Positions 24,532-37,400 of a DNA stretch of 64,000 bases are shown in pieces. The DNA is taken from contig NC_045141.1 in the NCBI RefSeq assembly GCF_008831285.2, positions 15,672,106-15,736,105 of the forward strand, in the 5' to 3' direction. A program made the position numbers and the translations under genes. Position 1 is the first letter of the stretch. Each line of letters starts with the position of its first letter. The notes beneath the pieces are model-generated. The model saw only the letters and a program-made list of their open reading frames with translations, was not told the origin of the DNA and did not search any database. The stretch is from Nymphaea colorata (taxonomy: Eukaryota > Streptophyta > Magnoliopsida > Nymphaeales > Nymphaeaceae).

Positions 24532-26394
24532 ATGGGCACCTCTTTCGCACCCTTGATTCTCCTTGCCACTGTTTCCTTCTTCCTCTTTTCCAAGGTTTTA
24601 CCTCAGCAACCATACGTAGGGTCGCTTACCACGGCCTGCGAAAACACAAACGTCTCCAATTCTCTATTTGGTTATAGCTGCAACGGAAGAGATAGAAGCT
24701 GTCCAACTTTTCTGATCTTCAGAGCAACGTCTCCTTACAAGTCGGTGTCATCAGTTGCAACACTTCTGTCTTCTAATCCATCGAAGCTTGCCCAGGTCAA
24801 TGGTGTCTCCCTCTCTTCAATCTTTGACGATAAGAGGCAGGTGATTATCCCTGTAAACTGTTCTTGCACAGGTATCTATTACCAGCATAATTCAACTTAT
24901 ACCATTCAAGGAGGTGACACGTACTTCTCTGTAGCAAACAACACATATCAAGGTCTATCGACATGTCAAGCATCACAGAGCCAGAACAGTTATCCTGCAA
25001 CTAAATTGCCGGTAGGTTCAGAGATTATTGTTCCGTTGAGATGTGCGTGCCCTACAAAGCAGCAAATCAGTGCCGGTGTGAAGTATCTTCTGAGCTATTT
25101 GATTGTTAGCGGTGACATTGTTGACAGTATCAGTAGAAGGTTTGGCGTCAATACAGATAGTACCCTTAATGCTAATGGACTTGAAGAGGACTCTACCATC
25201 TTCCCATTTACTACACTTCTGGTTCCTCTGCAAAATGAACCTTTGGTGTCTCAAACCATCACTCCACCACCTCCACCACCATCTTCAACTCCTCCACCTA
25301 ATCCTGAAAAGAAAAAGTCCAAAACTGGCCTTTCTGTAGGTATTGGAGTACCAGTCACTGTGATCTTGATCCTCGGTTTGTTTCTTTTCTTTTTTAATAA
25401 GAAGAAAAAGGGGCCCAGTGAAGATGTGATCAAGGAAGAGTCTGAGGAAAGGTATCTCAAAAGAGAGGTGAAGACGGATTCCATTTTGGCTGATGAGCTT
25501 CTTACCGGTGTATCTGATCTACGCCATTCCTTAAAGGTGTATAAATTTGAAGAATTGCAGGCGGCTACTAACAATTTTGGCGAAGTATGTAGGATTCAAG
25601 GCGCTGTCTTTCGTGGGGTATTCGAGGGGGATATAGCAGCTATTAAGAGAATTGATGGAGATGCTTCCACGGAAATAGAAATTGTGAAGAAGTGGAATCA
25701 CTTCAATTTGATCAGGCTCTCTGGTGTTTGTTTCCATCAAGGCTACTCCTTTCTTGTTCATGAGTACGCTCAAAATGGATCGCTTAAGGACTGGATCTAT
25801 GGCAGGGATGGCTTGTATTTGAATTGGATTCAGAGGGTACAGATTGCTCTCGATGTGGCTAGTGGACTTCAGTACCTTCATTATTATGCTAATCCTCCTT
25901 TTCTGCACAAGGACATAAAGACGAGCAATATTCTCCTCGATGGTGTCTTTCGGGCAAAGATTTCTAATTTCAGGCTCGCAAGATCGGTGAGGGGCAAGGA
26001 AGAAGAAGACTTTGTTCTGACAAGGCATGTGGCAGGAACAAGAGGCTATTTGGCACCTGAATATCTGGAAAACGGATTGATATCTCCTAAGCTTGACGTA
26101 TATGCTTATGGAGTGGTGATTTTGGAGCTCATGGCAGGAAAAGAAGCTACAGAGTCTATGGAACAAGCATTAACAGCAAAAGTCGAGCACAAGTCACAGG
26201 AGATTGCTGGTTTCATGGATCCTCACCTTCAAAGCAACTACCCGACGGAGTTAGCCAGTCTCATCATGAAAATGGTAGAAGGCTGCTTGATGAAGGATCC
26301 ATCAGGCCGGCCTTCCATGGATGAGATTGTCAGTTCATTGACAAGAATGCTAGCGGTTTCACTAGCATGGAAATCCTCCAATACCATATCCTAG
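24532..26394 (+). CDS. LysM receptor-like pseudokinase, LYK4/LYK5 type
   Basis: This single-exon gene encodes a 620-residue LysM receptor protein, a family that senses chitin or related oligosaccharides at the plasma membrane with an active co-receptor such as CERK1. Residues 1-24 are a signal peptide. The ectodomain (about 25-240) has the spaced CxC pairs at 110-112 and 171-173 that link three LysM modules, followed by a proline-rich stretch (245-258). A transmembrane helix spans about 267-288, then a KKKK stop. The kinase-like domain (about 345-610) keeps the lysine K372 and APE (508-510). It lacks a glycine-rich loop, reads HKD at 459-461 and SNF at 478-480 where active kinases have DFG. 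It is therefore predicted inactive, as known for LYK4/LYK5 relatives, which are also intronless. The exact orthologue is unsure. Confidence 0.93.
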   Translation: MGTSFAPLILLATVSFFLFSKVLPQQPYVGSLTTACENTNVSNSLFGYSCNGRDRSCPTFLIFRATSPYKSVSSVATLLSSNPSKLAQVNGVSLSSIFDDKRQVIIPVNCSCTGIYYQHNSTYTIQGGDTYFSVANNTYQGLSTCQASQSQNSYPATKLPVGSEIIVPLRCACPTKQQISAGVKYLLSYLIVSGDIVDSISRRFGVNTDSTLNANGLEEDSTIFPFTTLLVPLQNEPLVSQTITPPPPPPSSTPPPNPEKKKSKTGLSVGIGVPVTVILILGLFLFFFNKKKKGPSEDVIKEESEERYLKREVKTDSILADELLTGVSDLRHSLKVYKFEELQAATNNFGEVCRIQGAVFRGVFEGDIAAIKRIDGDASTEIEIVKKWNHFNLIRLSGVCFHQGYSFLVHEYAQNGSLKDWIYGRDGLYLNWIQRVQIALDVASGLQYLHYYANPPFLHKDIKTSNILLDGVFRAKISNFRLARSVRGKEEEDFVLTRHVAGTRGYLAPEYLENGLISPKLDVYAYGVVILELMAGKEATESMEQALTAKVEHKSQEIAGFMDPHLQSNYPTELASLIMKMVEGCLMKDPSGRPSMDEIVSSLTRMLAVSLAWKSSNTIS

Positions 26395-26399
26395 TTCTG

Positions 26400-27960
26400 A
26401 GCTCCAAAGCAAAAGCTTTTCAACCAGATTAAACAAATCAACCATGGCTTCTGCATGGGGTGTAGCGGGAGTTACAGGTGTGACCTTCCGTCAAATCATG
26501 TAGACAAACTTATCATGAACTTCGATGAGTTGTTCAGACCCTTCAGTCCCTGTGAACATCAACAGTTGTTTTCTGATTAATTATTTTAGCAGAAGTAATA
26601 GTTCCTCTGAGCGCCAATCTTGGTGCATATACCCAGTTAATTTGTCACAAACTATTGTAGGTTTTTATGGACGACTACCGCTCGTGATAATATTTTGCTT
26701 CTTGCGATGCTGTAACTGATTAACGCGATGCTGTAACTGATTAACGTGCGTGTGATCCTGGAATTTGACAGTAGTTTTTGGCTTGTCTTCCACGGAACTG
26801 CCATTCTGGATAGTGTGAAACAAAATTTACCTTATTCTGTTGGGGAGATATTGCTTTCACGTCACTCAGAAGGATCACAGTTCACATATGCCAATAAATC
26901 TTTTTATGTTGTTTTTTTCCCTCGAACTTTTTTCTACTCCGAAAATTCTGACTGTCATTTCAAGGTTATTCGTATATTCCATATTTATCCATTCCAGCAA
27001 AGTAAGCAGTAGTCCACCAAATTGAACATGTGGAAATTCAAGCCCCAACCCTGCTTTTCTTTCTATTCTCGTTTTATGGTATAAAGTTGCAGTACGAAGT
27101 AATGACAGGCTTTATAAGGCCATGTGAAACAGCCTGATGGCTGCAGTATATAATTTTAAAGACCTTCAGGTTGACCCCAGATTAGCGCCACACAAAAAGA
27201 GAAGCTGATGAATTCAAAGGTGGATATGTACATCGAAAATATTTTTAGATGTTGAAAATAGATTTCACTATGCTACTTCATGCACAATTTGAACGATGAA
27301 GAGCACCGCAGCGTCCAAATTCATTGCTGCATGAACTTGATGTCGAAGATCACGTGTTGCTACTTGCTAGCATGCGCACTGCCAATGAAAATAACTGGAG
27401 AATACAACGTCACCTTGGTTGCAACCCTTCAACAAAAATTTAGTTGCTTGACTGAACATAATCGCTGATGTGAATTCAGAGCTGATAAAAAAATGTCATC
27501 GGTAACAGAAAGGAATCCCTTAAATAATAAACTGCGTGTTGCAAGGAAAATACAGAACAGATTCCCCAGTTTGAATTTCTACCATATTGCCGAGGAGCTG
27601 ATCATCTTAGGCAGTATACCCACTTTCCTTCCCCTTTATACGACAAATACAACCGACTGACTTCTGAACAAAACCAAGTTTCCTACAAATAAATAAAAGG
27701 GTATGTGTGTACCAGCGCGCGCGAGAGAGAGGCAGAATAATAAAAGAACCTTTCGTATCCTGCATACTTTTTAATACGTCTGACACTGTACTCTCTCCAC
27801 CAAGTATATGGGGTTCTAGGTTCTAGCATATGCATATCTCAGTTTGTCAATATACACAGACACAAAGTACTTGAATCCGATGATCTTCTGACAGTAATGA
27901 TCAGATTTTGACAATGTCTTTCTTATAATGATGCTTCACAGTAAAGCTGTATGTTGAAAA
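26400..27960. other. Short intergenic region between convergent genes
   Basis: The LysM gene (+) and the DA1-type gene (-) converge here, so this stretch should hold both 3' ends. The only clear structure is a tandem duplication at 26704-26747 with unit GCGATGCTGTAACTGATTAAC. No other gene was recognised. Confidence 0.5.
26704..26747. repeat. Two-copy 22-bp tandem duplication
   Basis: The unit GCGATGCTGTAACTGATTAAC occurs twice head to tail with no visible mismatch, about 310 bases downstream of the LysM receptor stop. Confidence 0.85.
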
Positions 27961-27966
27961 CTTATA

Positions 27967-30900
27967 TCATGGGAACATGCCCGTCAACCGAATGTGGTCC
28001 AATGTCCTTTTGAGACCATACTGAAGAACAGCTCGATTTCCAGCTCTGAAACCCCCTCCATATGTTGGCGAAGGATCTGACTCGATCTGGTGAATGAAGA
28101 ATTCCCCAAGTTTCCTTTCAAAAGGGGTCCTAGTGCCCTTCTTTGATGTTGCAGAAGATGATGATGCCGATGAAGTTGATCCAGAACTATTTCCAGAGCC
28201 TGACATGATCTCCGACTCTAACCACATGTGTGCTAGAACTTGGCAGATCCCCTCTTCCACGTCTTGTCTCAGAGATCGGTATCCTGTTTGGCAAAATGTT
28301 GGATTTTGTATCAAGAACTTTCTGACAAGTATGAGGGCTGTTCCTTCAGCACTACAAGTTTGATATGTGGAAATACTTTTACTGTAATCAATTTTCACAG
28401 ACACCAACAAACATGACTCATGCTCAGCAGCCTTTGTTTTTCCAATGCTTCCATTGGTCAAACAGATATCAGACCAAAATCCATTGGACCGTTGTTTTCA
28501 GATCTCTGAACCTGTGTTCATCTTTAAATAATATCAGAATTTATCATGTTTGCAGAAACAGTTTTTATACACATTCACTAAGGGGACGTTTGATTACTCA
28601 GGATTTGAAATACATGGATCTGATGTGGCAAAAGATCCATGGTAAAATCTATAGTGTATCAAACTAAACTAAGGATACTACGTCAGACCTAAGATCCTCA
28701 CTTAAGATCCTTATTTTACTTCTTTGCATTGAGAAAAAGCATCGGACTTAAGATCAGAGGGGGAAGGATCCAAACTTAAATCTACAGCTTTCAAATCCTG
28801 AGGATCTCAAATCCGAGACTATCAAAACCCTATGACAACTTTTTATGCTTCTATAATTTTATTGGTCAGTTTTAAATGACACTGATTTTTTGTCAAAAAT
28901 AAGCTTTGCTTAACGGGCTTTTACATTGCAGATAGGAACTAAAAAAATGAGATCTGTAGCATTGTTTCCGCATAAAGGTAAACTACAGAGACATATAATT
29001 CAGTACCATTAAGCCGTAGCCAAGCATGCATCATTTCATGGGCCAAGATTGAGCCTGTCAACAATCTGCAAGCAGGAAAAATCAAGTCAGGTTACAGTTT
29101 CCAGCAGCTACAGCATAATAATTGATGAATATACAACGGAAATAACCATATCTTCATCTAAAATTCTGGTTTTGCATCACATGGAACAGAAAGGTGTGAA
29201 ATATCAGCAAAGATGCATTTATTTATGAGATTAAAATGGCTAAAGAAGAAAAAGGAGAAAAAGGATAAGACATAGTGTTCTGGTTGCTAAAACTTAAAAA
29301 CACAACTATGTTTTGGATGTGAGAAAAATTCCTCCACTTTTTTGTGTTGGTTGACTACACAATTCATACTTCAATCAAAGTTGCTGATAGATGTGATGCA
29401 ATTACCATTTTTTCCACTCAATTTTTTTTCCAATAGCATTCAATTTTTTAGTGAATGTTAAGATAATTACTTAGTGATGATGAAAGATCACATCCAAGCT
29501 TTTACAAATTACCAAAAATATTGCAAAACTCCTTCACAGTTCATTGAAACACCAAAATATGTGAAAGGATTATTTTCCACTTAAAAGTATCTCAGAAAAA
29601 GAACCTAGCACTTGGTGTTCATAAAAAATCACACCCAAGCTTTCACATTTCAAGAAAAGAACAATCACAAATGAATGTTCTAATTTTGAGATAAATTAAG
29701 TTTTTAGAGTCGAGAAGAGGTTAGAGTCGAGAAGGGGTTAGTTAAATGACAAATTGATCGTCAAGTTGGCTTAGTTACAATAAGAGTGAACAAATGCATG
29801 CGAATCTGAACGAAACTGTCATTCTCTAGATAAGTCAAATATAGGTGTATTATGAAGTATGAGTAATATCCTCATGTTAGTTGTCCTTTTGGGGATTTAT
29901 TAAATCCTCAACTACACTTTTGATTACTATCAATTTTTCTCTATTGCTATTGTGGTCAAAGTCAACTGTAATTCCAAAATGGGTCTTCAGTTGCCTAAAG
30001 GGGTGGTGTCCAAACATTTCGGTGGTCTACAGGTGAGACTCGTGAGTCACCATGGTTAGTAAAAGGCAAAGAGGCAATATTAGTGGCAATTCAAACAGTA
30101 GACTGTAGAAGAGGAAAAACATTGAGCTGCGGTCTTCATGCTATAAATGAAGATACAAAATGGTACCTTGGAAGTCCGTACAAGATAAGGATTGCAGTTA
30201 CTTCACAATGGCGAGACAATCTATATGGTTCAGTGATCATATTAATAATGGAATTTCCTCTTCCAATTTTAGGTCCTCTCCGGATCTGATGAAATTCAGA
30301 ACAAATGCTTGAAATGAAATTTCTAGGTAGTTATGACTTTAAGGAGATTCTGATAGAATGAAAGCAAACTCACAGTGCTAACTGTCTGCTCCTCAGAAAG
30401 ACAAAGCCCTCTGGTTTCAGGCAGATGGTGTCCCTGCACACATAAGATTGATCATGGAAGAGCACTTGAGTAATAAAATAGTTCAAGTTCTTAAACTACA
30501 ACTGACAGGACTTCCACTTCAATTTAGATGCCTTACTTGTTTTTCTCCTTCCATGGCCTCATTCAATGCCTGCCTCTCAACTAATAACAATGGAATTTGC
30601 TGCCCCACTTTCATGTTTAAGCCTTCATAAAACTCTCTTATATCAAGGAATAATGGTTGGCACTCACTTGTATCCATGATTGAAAAGTGCAAACATTCCA
30701 AACAGAGCTTCCGTCCATCACCCAAGGAAACGTACTGTACATTGCGAGGCTAAAATTCAAAACAGAAAAGATCTCTTGAGTATACCACATGAGCAGTAGA
30801 GTTGAGGAGACTCATAGCAGAAACTTATAATGCTAAAAACTTTAAAAATTCTTTTATTAATACAGTGCATATCAGACAATTCTTAATGTGGCAATACATT

Positions 30901-33900
30901 GTGGGAATCATAGCAACCTATTGCACCTTTGACAAACTATCGTGCAAATCATAACTATAATGTGCAGCATTGGCATATAAAAGAGCTCTAACGATTAGCA
31001 GCAGCAACTTTCTCCTCTAGGGAAAGGGATCAACTGTTCTACCTCCATGTGTTCACAACTACAGCACCTTGGGGTATTGTCAAACTCATGCGATGGACAA
31101 TATTTCTGTCCCCAGAAAGGATGCGCTCTAAACTCGACCATACCAACTCCGTTTACTGGAATCTGCAATAAAATGATCACAGAAGAAATTAAAGGATGTT
31201 TTAGACATTTAGTTAAGTTCTGGACAGCATTGAAAATAAGCAAGAGCACGTGCCCGTATTACAGGTGAGAAAACGGCGAACTCTTTAACATCTACTAAAT
31301 GAATAAGTTGTTAGCACCAAGTTCTAAGCCTGTGCATCAGGCCGGGTACCCGACAGGTACCCGATACCTGGCCCGACTCGGGCCTAAGAAATAGGCACTG
31401 GGCCAGCCTGATACCAAGTGGGCTTGATAAGTTATCGGGCCGGCCCGACTAAGCCCGATAAGACATTTTTAATATTTATTTTTATTGATCTCTATATATA
31501 TATAATTATAATATCTTATTACAATTAATTATATTTATATATTATTTTCTATTAACAATATATATTTTTAAATTTTAACCGGCTGGGGCCGGGCTTGGGT
31601 TTGGGTACTGGGCCAGGCCCGGGCCACCGATGCCCAGGCCTACCAAGTTCCTACATTTCCATGCCAATGTGCAAAACTGGAAGAGAATATTATGAATGAA
31701 CTGTAATAAAGTTAAAAAAAGAAAAAGATCATGAAGCTTGAGCAGGCCATATATAAAGAGAAAAAAATGATTTGATGCAAATAATTAAGTTTCGATAGAA
31801 AGATGTATTGGCACCAAAGTATCCATGAAAAAAGCTACTTACAAATTGCTTGCAGACATCACATTTGGGATGATGACACTCTTGATAGCAGGACTTGTGG
31901 TATGGGTAGTTCCCAGACATAGAAAACTATCCAACAAGAAAAATTAAAATAATATTAATACGTACAATGTGAGCTGACCATTGAAATATAAAGAGAGAGA
32001 TAGTATAGAACATGTGCAGCATTAGAGTGCTGCATACATAAAATAGCCACAAATTCAATAAATGACAGTCATCTATCCCAAAGTTTTATACCTCCATTTC
32101 ATATATAGGCTGATTGCAATAATAACAGCGAAAACATTCTGGATGCCAAAGTGCACCCATGCAATTCAGGAAGCGGTGATGACCAATTTCATTGTTGCAA
32201 CCAGCACATAACCTGTATAGATAGAGAGAGATGTCTAAAATGTGGCATTGTCGGAATACAGCTTCCACATCTATGATGAGTACATATGCATATGATTGAT
32301 TGGAGCAAATGGATACAGGAGATGGATACAGCAGCACTGAATGTTAACATTGCAATGCTATTCTAGGAATCAAGATAAAACAAGTCTGCTGCAGAAACAG
32401 AGAATAGATATATAACTAATAACTACAGGAAGCTAACTACGAACATAGATACCACAATGATAATGTCGAAAGGCCCAAGCTACAAGATTCCTCTACTACA
32501 TTCCAAGTAAGCGATGTTATTCACAGATCAGATCAAGAGTGAAAACCAAGATATTGGGTCTAGTAGACCAAAATAGCATCCAATCAACCTCTCATTCCAA
32601 AGCTTAGCATCCAATCAACCTCTAATTCCTCACTGAAACAACGCAGGCTAATTAAAATCATGATTTACATTTTTTTTATTTGTCACTTTCATATAAACAA
32701 TAAAAAACAGTCTAATTGATTTCATAGATCAGTACAAGCCAATTCTCGGTTCTTTTTGCAAAATAATTCAATCACAGCATCAATTACTAACAACATTGGC
32801 TTGATCTTACCAACGCTGCTACAATCAAGGAGATAAGAACAATTAATGGGATTCCAAGCCAAAAGGCCATTTTCCACACCGGAGGATTGACAGAGATAAT
32901 CATTTCTGGCCTTGACATCTCCACTGATTATAAAAGGAAAACCTATTCCCTGATGCATGCAGAACCATTGGTTCAATGAGATTCCAACCAAAACAGCCAT
33001 CAGTGTATATACAACCCACGGTTTTGCAATTAACTGAATGTGAAAATGATATGCTGTTAATGCATGGAAAGGCCTTGTGGACACAAAGGCCACTGCAGAA
33101 CACCAAACTCTAATATGTACTATGTAAAATATTATGGTCTACTCCAAACCACTGGAGAAATAAATTGAAAAAAAAAAAGAACTTCCTGCCAGACTGAGAA
33201 AGCCAGAAGCACCTTAATCCAGTCAGAAAGGGAAATGGAGGAGGCTGATGAGTATTATCATTTGCCCAAAGGGAATCCAAGTTCATACTTGCTTGAAGAG
33301 CTCTTGCAAGTTCCTCGTCTTCCTTTAGGTTGGGACCTATTTTGACAAGAACACAACATAAAGTATAAGACAAACTTCAGAACTCCTTTTTCCATGATTA
33401 TGATAATAGCAGGGAAAAAAAAATATATGAATGCAAGAAAGAGGAAAATCCACCAAGCAACTCACTGAGTAAGAATTAGAAATGGGTCAAATGGAACAGC
33501 AGATTTAAAAAGCATAATGGCCCTAAAGAAACCACTGGACACACACATATGCCATTGCATACAGATATAGGTAGATATGATCTAAGACACCTAAACCTTA
33601 AAATTAACCTTGAGCAAATTCATTTATTCAGAACTTTCAGTTCATCCAAAAGAGGTTACATTTTGACATGGTGAGTTTATGTGGCAACCATGTGATTGGA
33701 ACAGAAACATAGATAAAATACCTCAAGAAGCAGCTCTTCTGGCCATTAGAAGGAACAAAATGTCTTTAAAAAACTGATCAGCCTCATGATGTTGGAAGTT
33801 TTCATGAAAATAAAATGGTAAAGTTGATCGGTGTAATACTTAGTCATAATATAAATAAATAAACGAACAAATATTATATACATACATACATATATAGAAA

Positions 33901-34409
33901 TATACAGATTGGCACTTACAAATTATATGAAATGAATATTATAATAATCAGTAAAAAGAATTGCTTTCTAAAAACAGGACTAAAATGCAGAAATCACTTA
34001 AAACAATAGAGATATATAAATCCAAAACTCATCTACTTACCAGTTGCGTTCCATTTCCTTTGCTCCTGTTCCGCAATGGATAGTGCAGTTGCACGGTCTA
34101 ACTCTTCATCATTATAATGAAACTGAGTATCCTACGTTTATATGCCCAATGGAGACAACATAGAAATGAAAACTTGGAGGCAGCAAGCGAAATGCAACTA
34201 GTGAAGTTCAGAAAGAGAGCTATGTTTGTAAACTAGACCGGCAGAAATGGAAAAGATCATACCATGGAAGTTGTAGATGGATCGAAAACCCTGTCCTCTC
34301 CAAGAGTTGCATGATATTGACCTGCTGATACTATAAGATTTGAACTTTCAGATGTCGTACTTAGCCACCGCATGATAAAAGATGCTCCACAAATGCGATC
34401 CTTCACCAT
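27967..34409 (-). CDS. DA1/DAR-type ubiquitin-interacting LIM-domain peptidase
   Basis: DA1-family proteins are ubiquitin-activated metallopeptidases that limit organ growth by cleaving growth regulators. Eleven exons join in phase: 34263-34409 (exon from 34414), 34041-34131, 33213-33336, 32092-32212, 31843-31926, 31043-31162, 30537-30749, 30374-30433, 30167-30285, 29007-29065, 27967-28283. Two ubiquitin-interacting motifs lie in exons 2 ([17 protein letters not shown]) and 3 ([12 protein letters not shown]). The LIM domain starts at CAGC in exon 4 and ends at CDVC in exon 5. The zinc peptidase motif HEMMH is in exon 10, and EEGICQV plus the family end [12 protein letters not shown] are in exon 11. 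The first ATG (34409) gives 484 residues; the ATG at 34373 (MRWL) aligns better with family N-termini and gives 472. Upstream non-coding exon(s) are implied by the acceptor before 34414. Confidence 0.93.
31325..31642. mobile_element. hAT-like MITE with 8-bp target duplication in a DA1-type intron
   Basis: This 318-bp element has inverted ends TAAGCCTGTGCATC and, at the right, the complement of TAGGCCTGGGCATCGG. It is flanked by a perfect 8-bp direct repeat CCAAGTTC at 31317-31324 and 31643-31650. Both ends are GGCCCGG-rich and the centre is almost pure AT. An 8-bp duplication points to the hAT superfamily. It lies between exons 5 and 6 of the DA1-type gene and has no coding capacity. Confidence 0.85.
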
Positions 34410-34414
34410 CTTTA

Positions 34415-37400
34415 CTGCATAAAAGTGCACAATGTTAAGAAAGAAATAGCTTTTCAATATGCAATTTCTTCATGAGGTGCATATTTTGAAAAAATACATT
34501 TAGCAATGGAATTTCCACATTACTGTAGTTCAGATTTAAATAACAACAATAACCAACAAAATTTTACATAGACAGAATGCATTTGATTAAATCCTCAACT
34601 TTTCCTCAGATCAAAATAATCAGCACAATCAGCAAAATTCAACAAATCTGTGGACTGGATAAGCAGAAAAGAACAATTACAACTCTCTGGATCAATAATA
34701 TCCATAAGTAACTGCCAAGCCTTTCGCTGTAACTCCAGAATTTAGGAGTCAGCTTGAAATTTTCCTTCATATGCCAAACTGATATCATGTCAAGCAAAAT
34801 ACAAGTTCGAAAGCAGCAGAGTATGAGCAATTTCAACAGAATGGTAGCTCATTATACTAATTGATACCCTCAGAGGAAAGTCTCATTTCTGTCTTAAGGA
34901 TCCAGGACTCCAGGTTACTGAATCTTTGCAGTAGCACATCCAGTTAAGTCTCCAAAAATAGCAAATAAATTCGTATGACAAATATGTTTGTAGAATCTCA
35001 CTCCACCTTAGCAGTAAGCACTATACATGCTTTAAAGTGTCACAGCATCGATTCAGTGTGCAAGAAGGATAACTTGAGGACCTAAATGGTCACAACATGT
35101 ACATATACATGCTTTTCTCAGTTTTATTTGCAACACTCTGCACTGTTTGACAGAGCAAATGAAACTACAAGCAGGACACCGAGTTTCAAGTAAAAATATC
35201 AATAGAAGTGAAAACAGTAGCATAAAAAATTAAAACAATTATAAAATATGAAAATGAGTAAAATGTAAGATAAATATATGAAAAATTATATGCATACTTG
35301 TAATAATATGATGTCATACATATCACTGTTGAGAAGATATTTATAGTTAACTTCTTCGTACACAGATTCCACGAATAAGTATTCCGCAAGAAGGTCAAAA
35401 GACAGATATCATAGAATCAACAGACGAATTAAAATATCGAACCAAGCATATGGAAACAGAAAAACAAATACCCACCATTCTTAATCAATCCGCACCATTT
35501 CAGAATCGACCAAAGACAGGCACCAACCGCTGTAAAAGGAACCTACAGGCTACCACAACGTATATAGCAGTCAATCCAGAAGAACCATACTACGGAAAAC
35601 CACCCTCAGGATATCATCTTAATTGTCACAACTCCCCATTTCAAAAATGGAAAAGAAGAAAAAGAAAAATCTCCTCTTCAACATAAAAATGTGCATAGTG
35701 ATAGAAGGGGGGAAAAAACAACCTAAAGAATGTATCGGCTAGACAGGAAGGTAAAAGAAAATTAAAAGTAAAGAAATAAGAGAAAGCGTTTATAAGAACA
35801 AGGAAGGCGTTCGAGAAAGAACCCACCTCAGCCTCAAGGTGCACAGCACAATAGGCGACCAGATAGGAACTGCTAACTCAAAACCCTGAAATAAGGTGCC
35901 GGGTTCGTATTCACGCTCATCCAGAACAAAAGAAGTCTTCCCTAGTTCGATCAACAGATGGAGGGTGGCTCAGAAGCAAAGAGGATCATGGGATTTCTCT
36001 ACTTCCTCAAGTGGTGTATGCATCGTCACCATCATCATCGCAGCAGTAAGCTCACGTTTTATAAGGCTTCGCAAAAGAATCTCTCTCGCCCGGAGTATAA
36101 GTTTCTACGTTACTACGTCACGTATGCTGGTCGTTTCTAACGTGAAAACTAACGCATCCACCAATTTAACATAAAGTACTACTATTAAAAGAGAGATAAT
36201 GGTCGCCAGGAATGATGAAGAAAATGACAGAGACCCTTCGAATGCTCTCACAAGACAGTAAAAGTAGGGGAAGACAATCCATCTTCATAAAAAGGTAAAA
36301 GGAAAAGAGTGTGGTAGCGCAACCACCATACCGCAAAGAACCCGAAAGACGTTCCCTGGAGCATCTCGTAGTTGAAGTTGACGCAGGAAACACTGCAGCT
36401 TTCATCTGCAATGGCAAAAAGAAAGACTTTCGGTTCCACCATGACGGCAACTATAATAAGTGAAAGAGATCAAATAAACTTTTTTGAAATCCGATTCATC
36501 GGTTTCTGTCTCTTTTTTCTGTATCTTCCCTTCCAAATTCCACTTTTTCGGGGGACTTTTGTGCACCTGCGAATAGGATGCAATGCACGCGGGACACAAG
36601 AAACAAAATTCCCAACTTGTGCACCACAACTAGATGTTGACCATAGCGCAAAGGAGTCTCAAACCAGTAGCCAAAGATCTGTGCAGAAAATTGACAAGAA
36701 GCACCCTTGCCGAGCTCTATCTAAAAAATTATAAACCGAATTCCAATGAAAATGATTCTAAACACCAGAAAAAAGAAAACGCATGGTCGATCGGCTGGAA
36801 TGCTGCCACCTAAAGGAATATTGTTTCTATAAAAGCATTAATCTTTGGTCTAAATTTTCATAAAATACTTTTTAACATAGCTTAACAAATGATCATACAG
36901 CTTGAGTTCTAAATGGCAATTGTATCAACCCAATTGGTAAAATAGATTTTGTCACATGAAAAGGAAAAAAACAACTCCATTGCCAGAGATAGTCCTATCA
37001 ACCCACGTGGTAAAATAAACTTTATCACATAAAAAGAAAAAAAAAAAAAACTCCATTGAAAGAAATAGCAATGGGACAGAGCCATTGGTAGCAGAAACAC
37101 TTCGTTCCTTCGCCAACTTGCCTCAATATAGGTCCGGCACTGCTTCACATGGTTATTAAGTTTAGGTCATGGCCCATGTGGGAGTTTGATCACTGTGTTT
37201 AGCTTGTTGGCTCTTGACTTGGAACAGCATGTAATTTATGTGCTCGTCCGGACACCCCACAATTACGAGACAGAAATGTAATAAACACCAAAAGTGTTTT
37301 CCTTGGGATAAATATGCACTGATATAAAGTGTTCTACTGCCGAAAAGAAGGGTCGGCTGCTGCCCACATAAAAGGGTTCAAGCAACTGAACATCTTTTGT

